Source: Hermatobates lingyangjiaoensis
Lineage: Eukaryota > Arthropoda > Insecta > Hemiptera > Hermatobatidae
DNA length: 64,000 nt
Reading direction: 5' to 3'
NCBI GenBank assembly: GCA_026182355.1
Contig: JAPFBL010001617.1
Span: 3,631,001-3,695,000 of the forward strand
Below the pieces are notes generated by a model. That model saw nothing but the letters and a program-made list of their open reading frames with translations. It was not told the origin of the DNA and did not search any database. How positions within the stretch are numbered: position 1 is the stretch's first letter; every line of letters begins with the position of its first letter. The position numbers and the translations under genes were made by a program. Of this stretch, positions 47,985-60,407 are shown in pieces.

Positions 47985-50900
47985 TCAGCAGAAGAAGAGA
48001 AGGTCATTTACAGAATGTGAGGATTTAACTGGCTCAGGACAGGGTTCTTGAGTCAAGTCGAGGGATCCACTCCGGGGTCTTCGTGAGGTCGACCCTCCTC
48101 CAACCAGCCAACGAAGTCGTTCGCCTAGGCCCCGCCCACCCCAACTGGGACCCGCTTCATCATCATCTCGCCTACCCCAAGACCTTCTCCTGTGTTCTGT
48201 GACCAATAAACAAATAAGCTCAGCAACGAATGTAAAAGTTTCATGAATCAAAGTCGAATATTTATTATACCTACTAAATGTATATCCATCCAATTTTGAC
48301 CACATATCCTGAGAGTAATAAATTTTCCAGTAGTAGAAAAGTCAATAACTGCAAAAACTTAGCTTGAAAATAGAACTTACTCAAATTTTTGGATATTCTG
48401 CAGAATAAATCAATATTTAAATAAAAGAATAGTGTTTTTAATGTTGGACATTAATAATATTCAACCCATGAAATATTAACCATATCATATATTGTTATAT
48501 ATTAAACTATAAAAACTATTCCCAGATTTTTAAATCTCTTTATTGAGTAGAATATGAGAGGTATTCTAAAGTATTACAAAAGTACTTGTAAGTATAATTT
48601 TTCAAAGATGGTAGACTTTTGTAAGAAAATTCACTGCTTAGGTACAATCTAATACTATTATAACCGGGTCAGGTGTTGTAAGAGAGCAATAAAAAACATT
48701 GGAGCTTTGAATCTTGTTTTATATGGAAGAAAACACTTCATTTTATGTGGGAGATGTAAAATCTTGAGTCAGTTAAAATTAAGAGCTTCCGATATATAAT
48801 CAACCAGAGCGCGAAAACCAGATCGCCTTTCGCTAAAAATCTGGAGTGAACTACACTTAACTTTATAAGTAAACCTATTGCCAAGCTCATTGATAATCAA
48901 TGTAATTTAAATTTATCTTCTGATAAATGTTGGATCAAACCATTAATAATCAATTCGATTATTTAATTCATCTTAATGTAGCCATTTAAATTTTGTCAAT
49001 TTTAATGGAAATATAATTAATTATTTTTATAGTTCAATCTGAGAAGTAACTATAGGTGAAACGTAATAATTGTCTTTTTAGTATAATTTTTTCTCCTCCA
49101 ATATTCAAAATTCATCAATTTTTTTTATCATGCAAGATTTATAGAATCAACATAACTAGCCAGTTTGACACAAAGTACGATAAGTTAGCTTATCCATTCT
49201 TAAATGTTACCCCAAAAATTTGGGTTCCTTATCACACCAAGAATTTTTTATCTGCCAACTGTCATTAAGACCTGTCAATTTGTGCGACATGAACGCAAAA
49301 CGAAAGGGGTGCTTTCAAAGACCAAGAATAATGTTTTGTCAAATGTCATTTAGATTTGTGAAAGGGTGAGGCACGTAGATTTGTTACAATACTTTCGATG
49401 GATACCGTCACACACATCGTCATGAATGACTTCAGTGGGTCTCAAAATGTGTAAATTGGTAAAGATATAAAATATATATTTTTTATCATCACTATTCTTT
49501 ATAGTTGTTAATAAAAGAAATGAACATTTGTACGTTAAAAATCGAAAAAGGATCCTTTAAATGTATTGTTTCAGAAAATATAACTTGTTCATACCATAAT
49601 TATAGGTAAACTAACCTTACAACATACTTATATTTGAAACTTATAACCATTTATACCTTACTAATTAATAATTATACGACAAGTATTAAACCAAATTGGG
49701 ATAGTAATGGAGTGATTAAGCGCCACTAGTAGCCTCTAACACTCAACTCCGACTTTCGGCCTTTACGAGGCTACCCTGTTAACCTGCTATATGCAGGGAC
49801 AAACGAAAGAGGAGGAGAAGGTGATCAGGGGTTGGGCCTGACCACCTTCGTTTCACAATCCTTCCCAATCCCCAAATCCCCTCCTTTTATCCCAGCCCCA
49901 ATCTAAGGTTTTATGCGATCCGTGCCGAAGGATGGATGATAAAGGGGTTACTGTATTATGAACGGAGCCTCAAGGGTACCAGGCAACCCCCTTGAGTAAA
50001 TAGCCTTACTCCGGTATGCGGTGCTCTGCCGGAGCGGACAAAATATCACCGATAGAGCTTCAGGGATTTTCCCTGTAAGGAGAAAGAAGTCAGGAGACCA
50101 TCCTCCGGAAGCGCAAAGGGTTCAAAAAAAGCGCTCACTATTGGGAGCCAACCTCCTACAAGTGCACCTGAGGACCCGAAGATGACCGTCCAGAAGAAGG
50201 AGAAAGGAAGTGACTTTCTCCCGAAACGTAGGGAGCCTGAATGGACATTATCAATGATGGTTTGTGCTGATTCTGCAAAAAGGAAGAAACACCGGTGCAC
50301 CTGCTGACTGACTGGTGCTCGGGACACTCAATAAAACCATAGAAAAACTTTTACCGTAAATTCAGGCACAGCCGTTTCCTTAATACTTTAAAAGTTTATA
50401 GATTCTCAATATAAAATATTTTATTTAAAACTCATTAAAAGTTGTATAAAAATATTTTAAAGTTAAACAAATTTCTTTAGTTAAATATTGATCAATAATT
50501 TTCAAAATTAATGTAAAAAACCTGGAGTGGCCTACACTCACATTCAACATTACCATAAGTAAATTTAGTGTATCTAAATTTAGATTGCGTGCATAATATA
50601 TAATATCTCATTTAACCATGACATAAATGTCTAATCTAAATGGGAGTTGTTTATTAGTTTTTCATTCCTGAGGTAGTACATATAGTGATTGATCAACTTA
50701 TCAATACATAAGCTAATTTTGTTTATTACACCATTGATCCAAATAATCTCATTAGTATAACTACAGGAGTAGTAACATTTTTGAAAAACCGAAGTGAAAA
50801 TTTCCTGATACGAAATAATCTCCTACAAGAAAACATAGCTTTTGTTCCAATAACCAGTGGATCTCTTACATAGTTTACTTGACCTTCTTCTACATTAAAT

Positions 50901-53900
50901 ATTTAAGACAAATTTTCCCATTTAAAACTTCCCTTTGTCAAAAATCCATTCCATTTTATGTTTCTAACAATACCATTCATAACAATTTGAAAATTTCTTT
51001 TATACACCAAATAATCCAATCACGATACCGCAAATTTCACGAATTTTTACCACGAACTTAAATCCTTTCATTCAGCAAATATCATCTCACCAGATTCCTA
51101 CTAACCCTATTAGAAAGCTGAAAAGATGTTTGCTACGAAATCTGCTTAGCAATCATAACTAAGAAGACTAATTACAAGTGATCAAAACAATGCAGAATAT
51201 GGAGTACTATCAATGGGTAGTTGCTCCTCTCTTTTATATATTTATTTTTTAGCATGTATCATTACTCTTCTTACCCAACTAAGGCTAGTTGTAATATTAA
51301 TAACTATTTATTGATATAAATATAAAAAACAAAAATAGTGATATCGTTTACTCTTCACCTTTAGAAGAATAGCAGAGTAAAGAAGGGAAGGAAGAGTGAG
51401 GAAATTCAATTCTCCGTACAGACAATATGAATAACTGAACTCGATAATTATCTAAAACTGAGGGAAATGCTATTAAGAATTCATGTTTGATAGAAATACA
51501 TAAACTGTATCTTAAGACGTTTTTTCTGAAAGTTGCTTTTCTAAATGGATTATCTTACATTTCTGAACATTAACTTGATGATTTATTCAAATAATGTTAT
51601 CTTCTTTAGTATAATACATATTTCTTCCAAATTTTATTTTTTAATCGTTTGAAAATTTTTTAACCATAAATATATTGTGATAATTTATTTCAGAAATGCA
51701 GAGTGTTTACTTTTCCATTAGACTATTATTTCATCCCTGAATGAAGTCAACTAAAGAAAGTCCTCCTGCTTATAAGGAAAAAAAACAATGAATACTGCTG
51801 AAGCTGTTTATGTTTACTAATTGATATAATTATCATATAAAGTGATTCAAGTTTTTTTTATATAAACAACATTTATATAAACAACAACATTTTTTTTATG
51901 TAAACATCAGTTATTACTCTAAAATAGCGAAGATTAAATGTACTTTATGTGTTATTATACCTGTCATGTTGTTGGTGTTATATGGTGGAGGCGGTGAATC
52001 GGGAACTGTGGAGGTGGCCTTATCACATGTTCTGTCCGTACACAACAACACTGAACTTCTGAAAATGCTCATTATTTAGTATTAACGATTTCACTGTATA
52101 ACTCTAAATTATTAGTGATAACGGAAAAGCTTTTTCATCACATATAATTTTACTCCCATTTTCTTAATAAAAAAAAAGGATGCGTTCAATTTTTTAAAAT
52201 GATTAAGCTTTTCTGTTCTAATGGATTAGAATACCGCAACCAGAATTAGTGAAGGTGGGGGGAGGCAATATGGCAAGGGTGGTGTAACAACTAGAGAAGA
52301 AATCTAGGACGCATTCAAAGTTCCCATGATAATTTTTAAAATCACAGGCAACTACAGGATTAACTTGTAGTCGTTTAGAATTTTTATCATTTCTTCAAAA
52401 TTATCTTCATACCTTGTTTTAAGATATTTTGGTGAATACTTTGCTCTTCGGTTCCATTTTTGTGTATCTCACTTCTTTTAACTCTTTAGCTTGTAACTAA
52501 TGTCTGACAAAAATTTCACAGGTTACTACACTGTTATATTGTCATGCACTAAGTATATTTATACATTATGATGTGTTAAGTAAATTTCATTACTTGTATG
52601 AAAGGGCATCGTACCTCTCTGATTAAGGCTACTTTAGTGCATGACTTTATAATTTTGGTAATGCGAATAACTGTTAGATTTAAATAAATTGTGCTTATAT
52701 CAATGATTGGTTCTCATGCACTTGCATGGATACCGACAGTAGTTTCACATAAATGCTGGAAAGTAAAATCAACGTATTGATAAATTAAACAGATCGTTTT
52801 TTTTAGGTGTATAGTGGGAAATATTTATTTTATCTGTTAGAACTACTAAATTGGATTCAATTTCTTTACTATAAAATGGTAGAGAATATTTTAAATGGTT
52901 GCGAACAAAAGTGGGTTGTAATCTAATTTTATTACACTCTTTTGTTATATAGTATAGATAATTAATATATTATTATATAATATTATATTATATTCTATAT
53001 TATATATTCCAGATAATATAGAATAGTAATTCAATTTGCACGATTCAGTTATATACAATCTCAGAAGTAGAGAACTTTATCTGCTGGCCATTGATGTCTG
53101 CAAGGGATGCCTTTGGGCTTTACCTGATATTAGAAAAATTGAAAAAAAATCATGCAAAATATAAAATTACAAAATATCAGGGATATTTGTCAAAAGATGA
53201 TTCCTCTAGAGCATGCTATTAATCTTTTAAGAGAAATGAAGCAGTTGGAGATCTTTTGCCAAATACGGTTTATTAGCTCAGTCTTCTGGCTTTTGACTGT
53301 CGCACTAGACATGTAGCATGTACTGATGACTAGCGGTGATCAGTCATCAACATCTTTACTGGGTCTTCAGTAGCTGGAGGATTTCTTCCGCTAGGTTGTC
53401 AATATCATACATTTTCTTTGATAGATCAAACAATTTGCTAGTGTTCAACCCTTTCTGTTTGCTCCATATCTATCGGATATATTGTATAATGTGGAAATAT
53501 GCTTATTACCGTTATCAAACCGACTTTCTTAGCTACTGTGTTTGGTCAAAAAGTGGCACAATTTTGCATCTAAGCACTTTTTTGACAGCAGTATTTTTCT
53601 CAGACCACTACCCCAGAATGGGTTAGGAAACACCCCCCACCCCTCACCAGCATTTTGTTAGACACCCTATCGACTGAGAAAAAGTGTTAAAGATATTATC
53701 AATATTAGAAGAATATCTAACATGGAGAGGCTTGGGAATGGTACTTCTATCTTAACAACGTCACTGTAGTCAGGAGGAGGTTCATATGTAGGAGGATCGT
53801 CTGGAGTTAATTCTTCTTCTCTCGGACTTCCTTCTGCAAAATAAACAACTTTTTGGATTAGTTTATTTTGGATAAAATGAACAACATAAGCAACAAGAAA

Positions 53901-55826
53901 ACTCGTTTTCATATGTGGTCTTCCAGCCGTTTAAGTGCAATGTGCAGTTGTTTTATTTCCATACAGTAGCAATAGGCTCTTTTTCATTATTTTAGAGTTA
54001 TTTATTTAATAAATACTAGCTGATCTACTTGGCATTGCCCGAGAAACAATTTAATTCCAACTCTAATAATAAATTACATATAAGGAAAACAATTTAATTT
54101 TTTTAGAGTTCTGTTAACTTAAGTTTTTTTGAGATAAGGGAAATTAATACAGAATGTAAATTATAGATTACGCAAGAAAGATTTTATATAAAATTGAATA
54201 TGAATTGCACACTTTTTTTTCAAAATTAAAACGAAGATATAGGAAAGTAGATTATCATCAAAATTAAAATTACATGCATCATTAACTTTCTTGAGGAAAT
54301 TTAAATAAGTTTGATTTATAAAATATCCTTTAATTTCTTCCAGCATTGGAAAGAGAAACATGTTAGGGAGAGATCCGCTCCTTGGACCCCCATTTTAAAA
54401 ACATTTTCCAAACTAACATAGCTTACACTGATGTTGTCGTCCATACAGTAACTATGTCGAATTAAATTGAAACCGTTTCATTATAGTAAGGGGTCTGTAA
54501 ATATAGAGGCCTTAGACCCTCAAAATGTACCCATATCAATATCAAAATATTGTTAGATTTCTCAGGAAAAAATACTTGAGATTCTTTTTTATGCTTATAA
54601 GATCTATTGCCTTGTAGGCTCTACTGATTTAGATATAGAGCTGATCATGAAAGTCTTCTAGTTAGAAGTCATCGATATGAATAATATATCTTTTTGTTTT
54701 TATGAGTAGGGCCGGATACTAATTACTTATAATTTAGTAATAATTGAATATTTTAAACAATCGAATTAATCAATCAGAAATAAATATGCAAGCCTACACT
54801 TTGACAAAAGATTTTAATTAAGGATCAAATACCATAATTATTATTCGTGATACTATCATAAATAATATCATATTAAGTATCTAATACTTAAAGCAAGTTG
54901 AACCAATTAGATAAAGATAGTTAATGTTAAACTAACTGTTGCTAATAACTAAAGATTTGTTAAAGTTAATAATAAAACTATTAAGTTACAAAAATTGTTT
55001 TCAATATCAATTTGAAAACAATAATAACATTTCTGAAACCTGGATATTTCCAATTAAACAAAGCTGGCAGAAATATTAGAATTTGTTCATAAGGAATAGT
55101 CTTAAATTGATTAGTTTTAGCCAACGAAGATCAAGTAGTAGGTTTTAAGAAGTACCTAATGTTAGAAAAAAGTGACTATGGTAACCGCGTGCTGACAGAC
55201 CTTAGAAAATATACTAGTTGTAGTATCTTCCATATCAATATTAATAATCTTATTTGTGAAAAACAATGCCAAATTTTTTATTAACAAGTGATTAATATTT
55301 TTTGTTGGTGGTTTTCATAACAATTTTTGTGACACTATAGTTCACTTTAAAAAGTTAAAACAAATAGTGTAGACTATTCCAAATTTTTGCCATTTTTTTT
55401 GTCAAATTTGCCAAATCTTTACCTTTACTCTAGACAAAGTATAAATTAAACAGGCTGAAAGTGTGTCGAAAACTCTATCGAACTAATGGAACTTTCTTTG
55501 TTTTATTATCTTGATAATTGAGAAGAATTTAAATTATTTCCCTCATTATTTACTCCTGAGATTTTAGAATGTTTAATGTAAAAAAATAAGTACCAATGAA
55601 TCAGGCATAAAAGATGATCTGATCAATTCATAACAAGTTGGTTACCAAGGAAATGAGAAATGGTGTGGAGTCGGTTGTGAAGGTCTCTTTGGTGTCTGGC
55701 TCGGATACTCGTCCGGTAGAGAAGCACTAACAGCGTTCCCAGCACGACAACGAGTCCTGCGGTCAAGCAACGTTCACTAAGCTTAGTTGCAAATCTACTT
55801 AAGAGATGTAATACATCCAAAGAAAT
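47985..55826 (-). CDS. Single-pass membrane protein with PPxY-rich cytoplasmic tail, 3' exons, name unknown
   Basis: Four minus-strand exons join in phase: 55826-55646, 53833-53745, 52018-51961, 48196-47985 (TGA). The first has a hydrophobic segment (AGLVVVLGTLLVLLY) followed by basic RTSIRARHQR, so the C-terminal side should be cytosolic. The second has DDPPTYEPPPDYSDVV, the third DSPPPPYNTNN: three PPxY motifs, ligands for WW domains of NEDD4-type ubiquitin ligases. The last encodes a basic, Arg/Gly/Ser-rich tail (HRRRSWGRRDDDEAG, SRRPRSGSLD). A second acceptor for exon 3 (top at 52058) changes the incoming phase. The 5' end is not found; a candidate signal-type exon lies at 59572-59434 but its phase does not join directly. 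Similar logic is seen in commissureless, PRRG and WBP1-type adaptors; no orthology claimed. Exons fair, function inferred. Confidence 0.6.
48836..49060 (+). repeat. Copy of the unclassified dispersed family
   Basis: Head CTGGAGTGAACTACACTTAA, then ATAAGTAAACCTATTG and CATTGATAATCAATG, the same subfamily as 30057 and 36068. Confidence 0.5.
49702..50365 (+). mobile_element. GC-rich dispersed repeat, copy B (probable non-LTR retroelement fragment)
   Basis: Inverted relative to copy A (4940-5660) and similar over its full length. Sense strand is plus here: a 5' leader of about 350 bp, then a basic frame with KKEKGSDFLPKRREPEWTLS (about 50195-50255). It ends abruptly after the TTACCG shared with copy A. 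Both copies share the 5' end rather than the 3' end, which is unusual for a non-LTR element. Confidence 0.6.
50521..51300 (+). repeat. Copy of the unclassified dispersed family
   Basis: Starts CTGGAGTGGCCTACACTCA after an A-run; middle TTTTCATTCCTGAGGTAGTA and ACCAGTGGATCTCTTACATA match the 56066 copy; 3' part diverged and shortened. Confidence 0.65.
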
Positions 55827-56065
55827 CTATTAAACAAATTCTACTTCATTATGTCCATACGAGTATATTAGAGTTACTCATATAATATGCGTCTTAATGA
55901 GACTAATTACTCTGCTGCCACCCTTTTGAATTATCACTAAATTCTATAAAAAATAGAGTTATTGATGATATCGGCCTCCGGTATTGAACATATAAATTAC
56001 AATTTTAAAGTTACTGTATTAGAAACTAAAAGTTTGAAACAGTTGTATACCGGGCGATAAAAAAA

Positions 56066-57400
56066 AAAAATCTGGAGTGGCCTACACTCAACTTTACTAT
56101 AAGTAACTTAATATCAAATTTCTTGTGTATATAATATATAACGTCTCATTTAAGCATAATGTAAACATCTAAATGGGATATTATTATTAGTCTTTCATTC
56201 CTGAGGTAGTACAGATAGTGATTGAAGGATATATCAATATATAAGCTTATTTTTGTACATCACGCAGCTGATTCAAATAATTTCATTAGTATAACTAATG
56301 TAGAAATAACATTTTTGAAAAACCAAAGTGAACATTTCTTGAAACGATTTATTCTCCTACAAGAGAATGGCTTTCGTTCAAACAGCCAGTGGATTTCTTA
56401 CATCGTTTACTTGACATCCTTCTACATTGAATATTAAAGTAAAATTTTAAAATTTAAAACAGGAAAATACCCTTATTTTCTCTGAAAAACATCATAAACA
56501 TCGGAGAACAAATGTTGTTTTAAGATGATTTAGAATTAAAGATGTACGATAATTACATTTATTAATCTCTAAACGAAAGATTTCAATTTTGAATTATCTT
56601 TTACATTTTCGGTCTTTTATAGAATTATTATACTGGGAATTTTATGGCTTCTTAGTATTTAATAAGGTCATTTTCCTTCCCCTTTGTCAAATATCATATA
56701 TACGAATTTTTTCTGAGTGAGTGGTATCCTTTTCCTGCCTTCTGTACTCTGTTATAAGTTTGCTATGAATGTATATTGAGAAAAAATATATTAGTAATTA
56801 GCCAGTTTACATACTCAAATCGAAGTCAAAGCCAGCTATTCAATATAATTTAAATCTTTTATAGTTAGGAGCTGCTAATTTTTGAAAATAATAAATATGA
56901 ACTATTAGACTAGAATTGTAAAAAAAAAACTGGATATTTCTCAACAAACATAAGTCCTCTTTCTTGAGGAAAGAGTCCATTCGTTACATTTCAATATCAT
57001 GGAAAGGTACTACATTCACAATGATAATGTAATTGTAACTGATATTAAGTGTACCTCAAGATAGATTTATTAAAGCATTTTATGAGACAAATCCATCATG
57101 CCATGGAAGACAAAGGTAATTTATTTATGTTTATTGGCGGTGATTTTTTTACATGTAACAATATTATTCTTCTTACATCTCGTATAAGTCAATAAACTAT
57201 TTAAATTGTTCCTTTATAAATATCAATTTTATCTCAGTGGACTCGCTCAAAAAGTCAATGTAAACATTGTAAAAAAAATATAAAAAATTCGACAAGTATA
57301 GCAGGTGATCTCTTAGTCTAGGATAAACAAACAGTTTTTATAGCGTTATTGCTCTTTCCCGTATTGAAACTTCATGAATTTTTTTTTATGAATTGCTAAT
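56066..57400 (+). repeat. Longest uninterrupted copy of the unclassified dispersed family
   Basis: About 1.33 kb from TCTGGAGTGGCCTACACTCA to TTTTATGAATTGCTA. The head contains the GAGTG/CACTC hairpin and TTTACTATAAGTAA. No convincing reading frame (one 71-codon stretch at 56222 lacks family features). Copies share both ends, which argues for a defined element rather than random duplication. Confidence 0.7.
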
Positions 57401-57952
57401 TTTTGTTCCATTTTGGTCTAATTTTCATTATTTTTTAATGAGCCGTTTAGCGTTAAAAAACATTTTCTGAAAACAGAAATCTTAATATAACGCCTCTTTG
57501 GTGAATGTAATTTTGAAAAAAAAAATATCTCAAATCATTTTCCATACAATGTTCTATTTTTAAGCTTAGTTTCATTTTTATCCGTCAAACGGTATGGTTT
57601 GTATCGCTCTCCCAAGCTTTGAGATTGAATTATAAGTCAAAATGTTTACATTTTATTGAAACAAAAATATTTCTCTTTGTTTTAAAATTCTGAATATATT
57701 TTTCGTTTGTTGCATTTGTAACCTCAAAGATAATGTCAAATTTTCAAAACTCTAGGGTTATCAGTTTAGGAGAAATAAATGTTTTCTAATAAACGGTTTT
57801 TGGCAAAAAAAGTGACTTTCCCATCATGCATAATTCTTCGTAAACAATAGGGATCTTCTACCCTATGAGGCCCGCCCATTTTTGTGTAAAATATCAACTT
57901 GATCCATCAAAGATTCTGGACCGTAGCGTGGTAACAAGCAATGCTAACACAC

Positions 57953-57986
57953 TTGTAATAATGCAGGGTGCCCTGCATTATTACAA
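57953..57986. repeat. Perfect 16-bp-arm hairpin
   Basis: TTGTAATAATGCAGGG, two bases (TG), then its exact reverse complement. Confidence 0.95.
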
Positions 57987-58236
57987 ATGAATAAAGTATT
58001 ATGTTTATTAGAACCCAGATGATTCAGAGATGCATCGTGGTATCAGTTACCCTCTTAATCAAGCAATGAATGGATTCAGTTGATGGAAGTCAGTATTGTT
58101 ACATAAAGATCATTTCTCTAGCTCCCCTCCTTGATGATCTATCAAAGCAGAATATACCATAAATTACCGGCTCATCAAATTGGGTATGTCAAGGGTATAG
58201 ATAAGATCTAAATCGATTTCAAAGAGTTATAAATAC

Positions 58237-58846
58237 AGGGTGGTCCAAAATGATCTGGCACATTTGTAGGCTTAATAAAAGCCAAACATAATAAATCATT
58301 TGAAAAAAATTTTTATTTTCTGAATGTACATATAATGCCATTTTATTTTATTTAAATAAAATTAATTTATTTAATTATGTTATTTTATTTAAAATAATAC
58401 CAAAATGTATTTATATATTTGATAAGCTTTTTTTATTTATTTTCAGAATACCCTTATGAACTGGGCGGCCTGGTGATGTTCTTTTTAATGTTGATCCACT
58501 TATTCTAAAGTTTGCAACCCTTAATAAAATTGTGTTACGAGTGGGTGGAGGATCATGTCTTTTGAGCTTAAAGTGCAAACGGAATGCTCTTTGTGTTGCT
58601 CTTATCGATTCGTTGTTTTTCAAAAATGTTTCAACAATGAATGCGCGATGCTTGCAGTTCCAGTTCTTTATGATATTCTGAAAATAAATAAAAAAGAAAG
58701 CTTATCAAATATAAATATATTTTGGTATATATAAAATAAAATGGCATTATATGTACATTCAGAAAATAAAAGTTTTTTCAAATGATTTAATATGTTTGGC
58801 TTTTATTAAGCCTACAAATGTGTCAGATCATTTTGGACCACCCGTT
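58237..58846. mobile_element. Long-TIR foldback element with transposase HTH fragment
   Basis: Ends read GGGTGGTCCAAAATGATCTG in both directions (one flank base pattern differs). The inverted repeat extends inward about 175-210 bp on each side, to about 58450 and about 58672. The unique centre encodes, on minus (58623 down), ESIRATQRAFRLHFKLKRHD and GSTLKRTSPGRP. This is the N-terminal helix-turn-helix found in arthropod transposase-like proteins (DUF4817-type, VAVQRAFRxHF...R..I..W...F...GS). The flanking TA at 58235-58236 suits a Tc1/mariner-like target. No catalytic domain: non-autonomous. Confidence 0.8.
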
Positions 58847-59433
58847 TATCAAGATATTTTAAAGTCATCTGTTCTCGGATCTTAGTTCTCTATCTTTGAA
58901 TATGTAATAATACAGGAACAAAATGACATGAAATACTGGGTAATTCTTTCAATTATTACAAAAAGCTGTTAATTATCGAGCAGTACTTGAGACAAAGTCA
59001 AAATATTTTGAGGAGAAATTTTGACTAATTTCTGAGCTATTATTTGTATATATTGTTATTTATTGAGAATGTTTCCTAGGAGTCAAAAAGAAGGCACAAA
59101 CTAAATTAAAAAAATTATATTTTCAGTTTTCTTAAATTTTTTGCTTTTTTCTATTCATATTTTTTTCATTCCCTTTTCCCCTGACTTTCTAGTTCGAAGA
59201 ATAAAGCATTTTCATATATTGGGCTTAGAGAGACACTAACGATGCATAGTGTGTTCCAAATTTGAAAGAATAATCCGGTAAGGCCTGCGATTTTTGGTTT
59301 TAAAGCTGATTATAAAAAATTATTGTTTCAGGAAGGCTTTGCATTATTTATAATCAATACTATATTTGTACAAGCTATAATTATATATTATTATTAGTGA
59401 ACAACATTTTTTAGAAAATTGGAGTGTTCTTAC

Positions 59434-59572
59434 CCAGAGTACTGAGCAGGAATACTAGAGTGGCTGTCTTGAGATCAGCAAATCTGTCCACTTTGGGAAA
59501 GTAGTAATTCGGAGCGTGTGTGTACCACCTCCTGTGCACAGGCTCCAATTCCCATACTGGACATGAAAGCAT
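59434..59572 (-). other. Candidate first coding exon with hydrophobic segment
   Basis: Minus strand: ATG at 59572-59570 directly preceded by an in-frame TGA, 46 open codons, then a good donor (G|GTAAGA). It contains RRWYTHAPNYYFPKVD and the hydrophobic LKTATLVFLLSTLG at its end. It could be the 5' exon of the PPxY membrane protein, but it ends in phase 1 while the next known exon starts in phase 0, so an intermediate exon would be needed. Confidence 0.3.
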
Positions 59573-60179
59573 TCAGAAAACTCCACATAATAAAAGTGTA
59601 TTTATTTTATATACATGCACTTTAATAAATGAAACATTCAATACACTAGTTCAAGATACATTAAAGAATGATTTGAATAGAGAATTAAATTTTGAAAACA
59701 TGTTACTAATGCCAATGAATATCAGACAATTTTATCAAGGAATGAAAACAACATGTCTGTTGGGAACACAAGTTATTTATGATGAACTCCAACAATTTAT
59801 AACAAACTCAGCATTGCTGAAATTCTTATAGTATGATTAAAAGAATGCATTATTTTATTAACTTTTAGTAATGATGACTATTTAAAAACAAAGGATAATA
59901 GATGTGCATAGCAAGGAAAATAATGGACAATTTTAAACAGCTGAGTTGCATACTTAAATTTCTTAAAAATTCATGTGTTCATTGCCTGTGAGCTTTTGTC
60001 AAGTCAAATAAAAAATGCTTTTGCTTCCAGGTAATTATGGAATTTTACTATTACATTAATTTAGATAATGTCAATCTATTTGAGATATATTTATGAATAA
60101 TGAAGAAGGTAATTTGCTGATTTTTTAATACAATTTGCTTAAAATTGCTAAATGCAGAATTGTATGACTATCGTAGTGA

Positions 60180-60321
60180 AAGTTTTCAATGAAGGCGTGC
60201 GTCTGTGTTGAGGAAATGGATTGAAAGAGTTGCACGCCTCGCCCACATTCCGCACATTATTGTGTTACGTTTGTTAAAGGAAGCAGCTGCTGTGGCGTCC
60301 TTATACGCATTATTATTTCAG
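60180..60321. other. Codon-like GC-richer block, unrecognised
   Basis: Open on both strands: plus RKWIERVARLAHIPHIIVLR up to CAG|GTACAT (a possible donor at 60322), minus MCGMWARRATLSIHFLNTD. No family recognised and no partner exon located. Confidence 0.2.
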
Positions 60322-60407
60322 GTACATTTTAGCTTGCTTATATATTTATTACCTAATTCCCTTCAAAACAAACCTAAAAGAAACAATGCAGCAAACATTT
60401 ATACATA

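Noticed and set aside
50046..50327. Minus-strand 93-codon frame in GC-rich repeat copy B
   Set aside because: The frame is not conserved in copy A, whereas the opposite-strand basic frame is.
55623..55820. Complete 65-residue membrane microprotein
   Set aside because: The frame crosses a good donor (CTTG|GTAACC) and joins in phase to the PPxY exon; its apparent start is not an ATG.
30057..57400. CRISPR-like array from the recurring TGGAGTGG heads
   Set aside because: Eukaryotic DNA; copies are kilobases apart, long and diverged, with no regular spacing.
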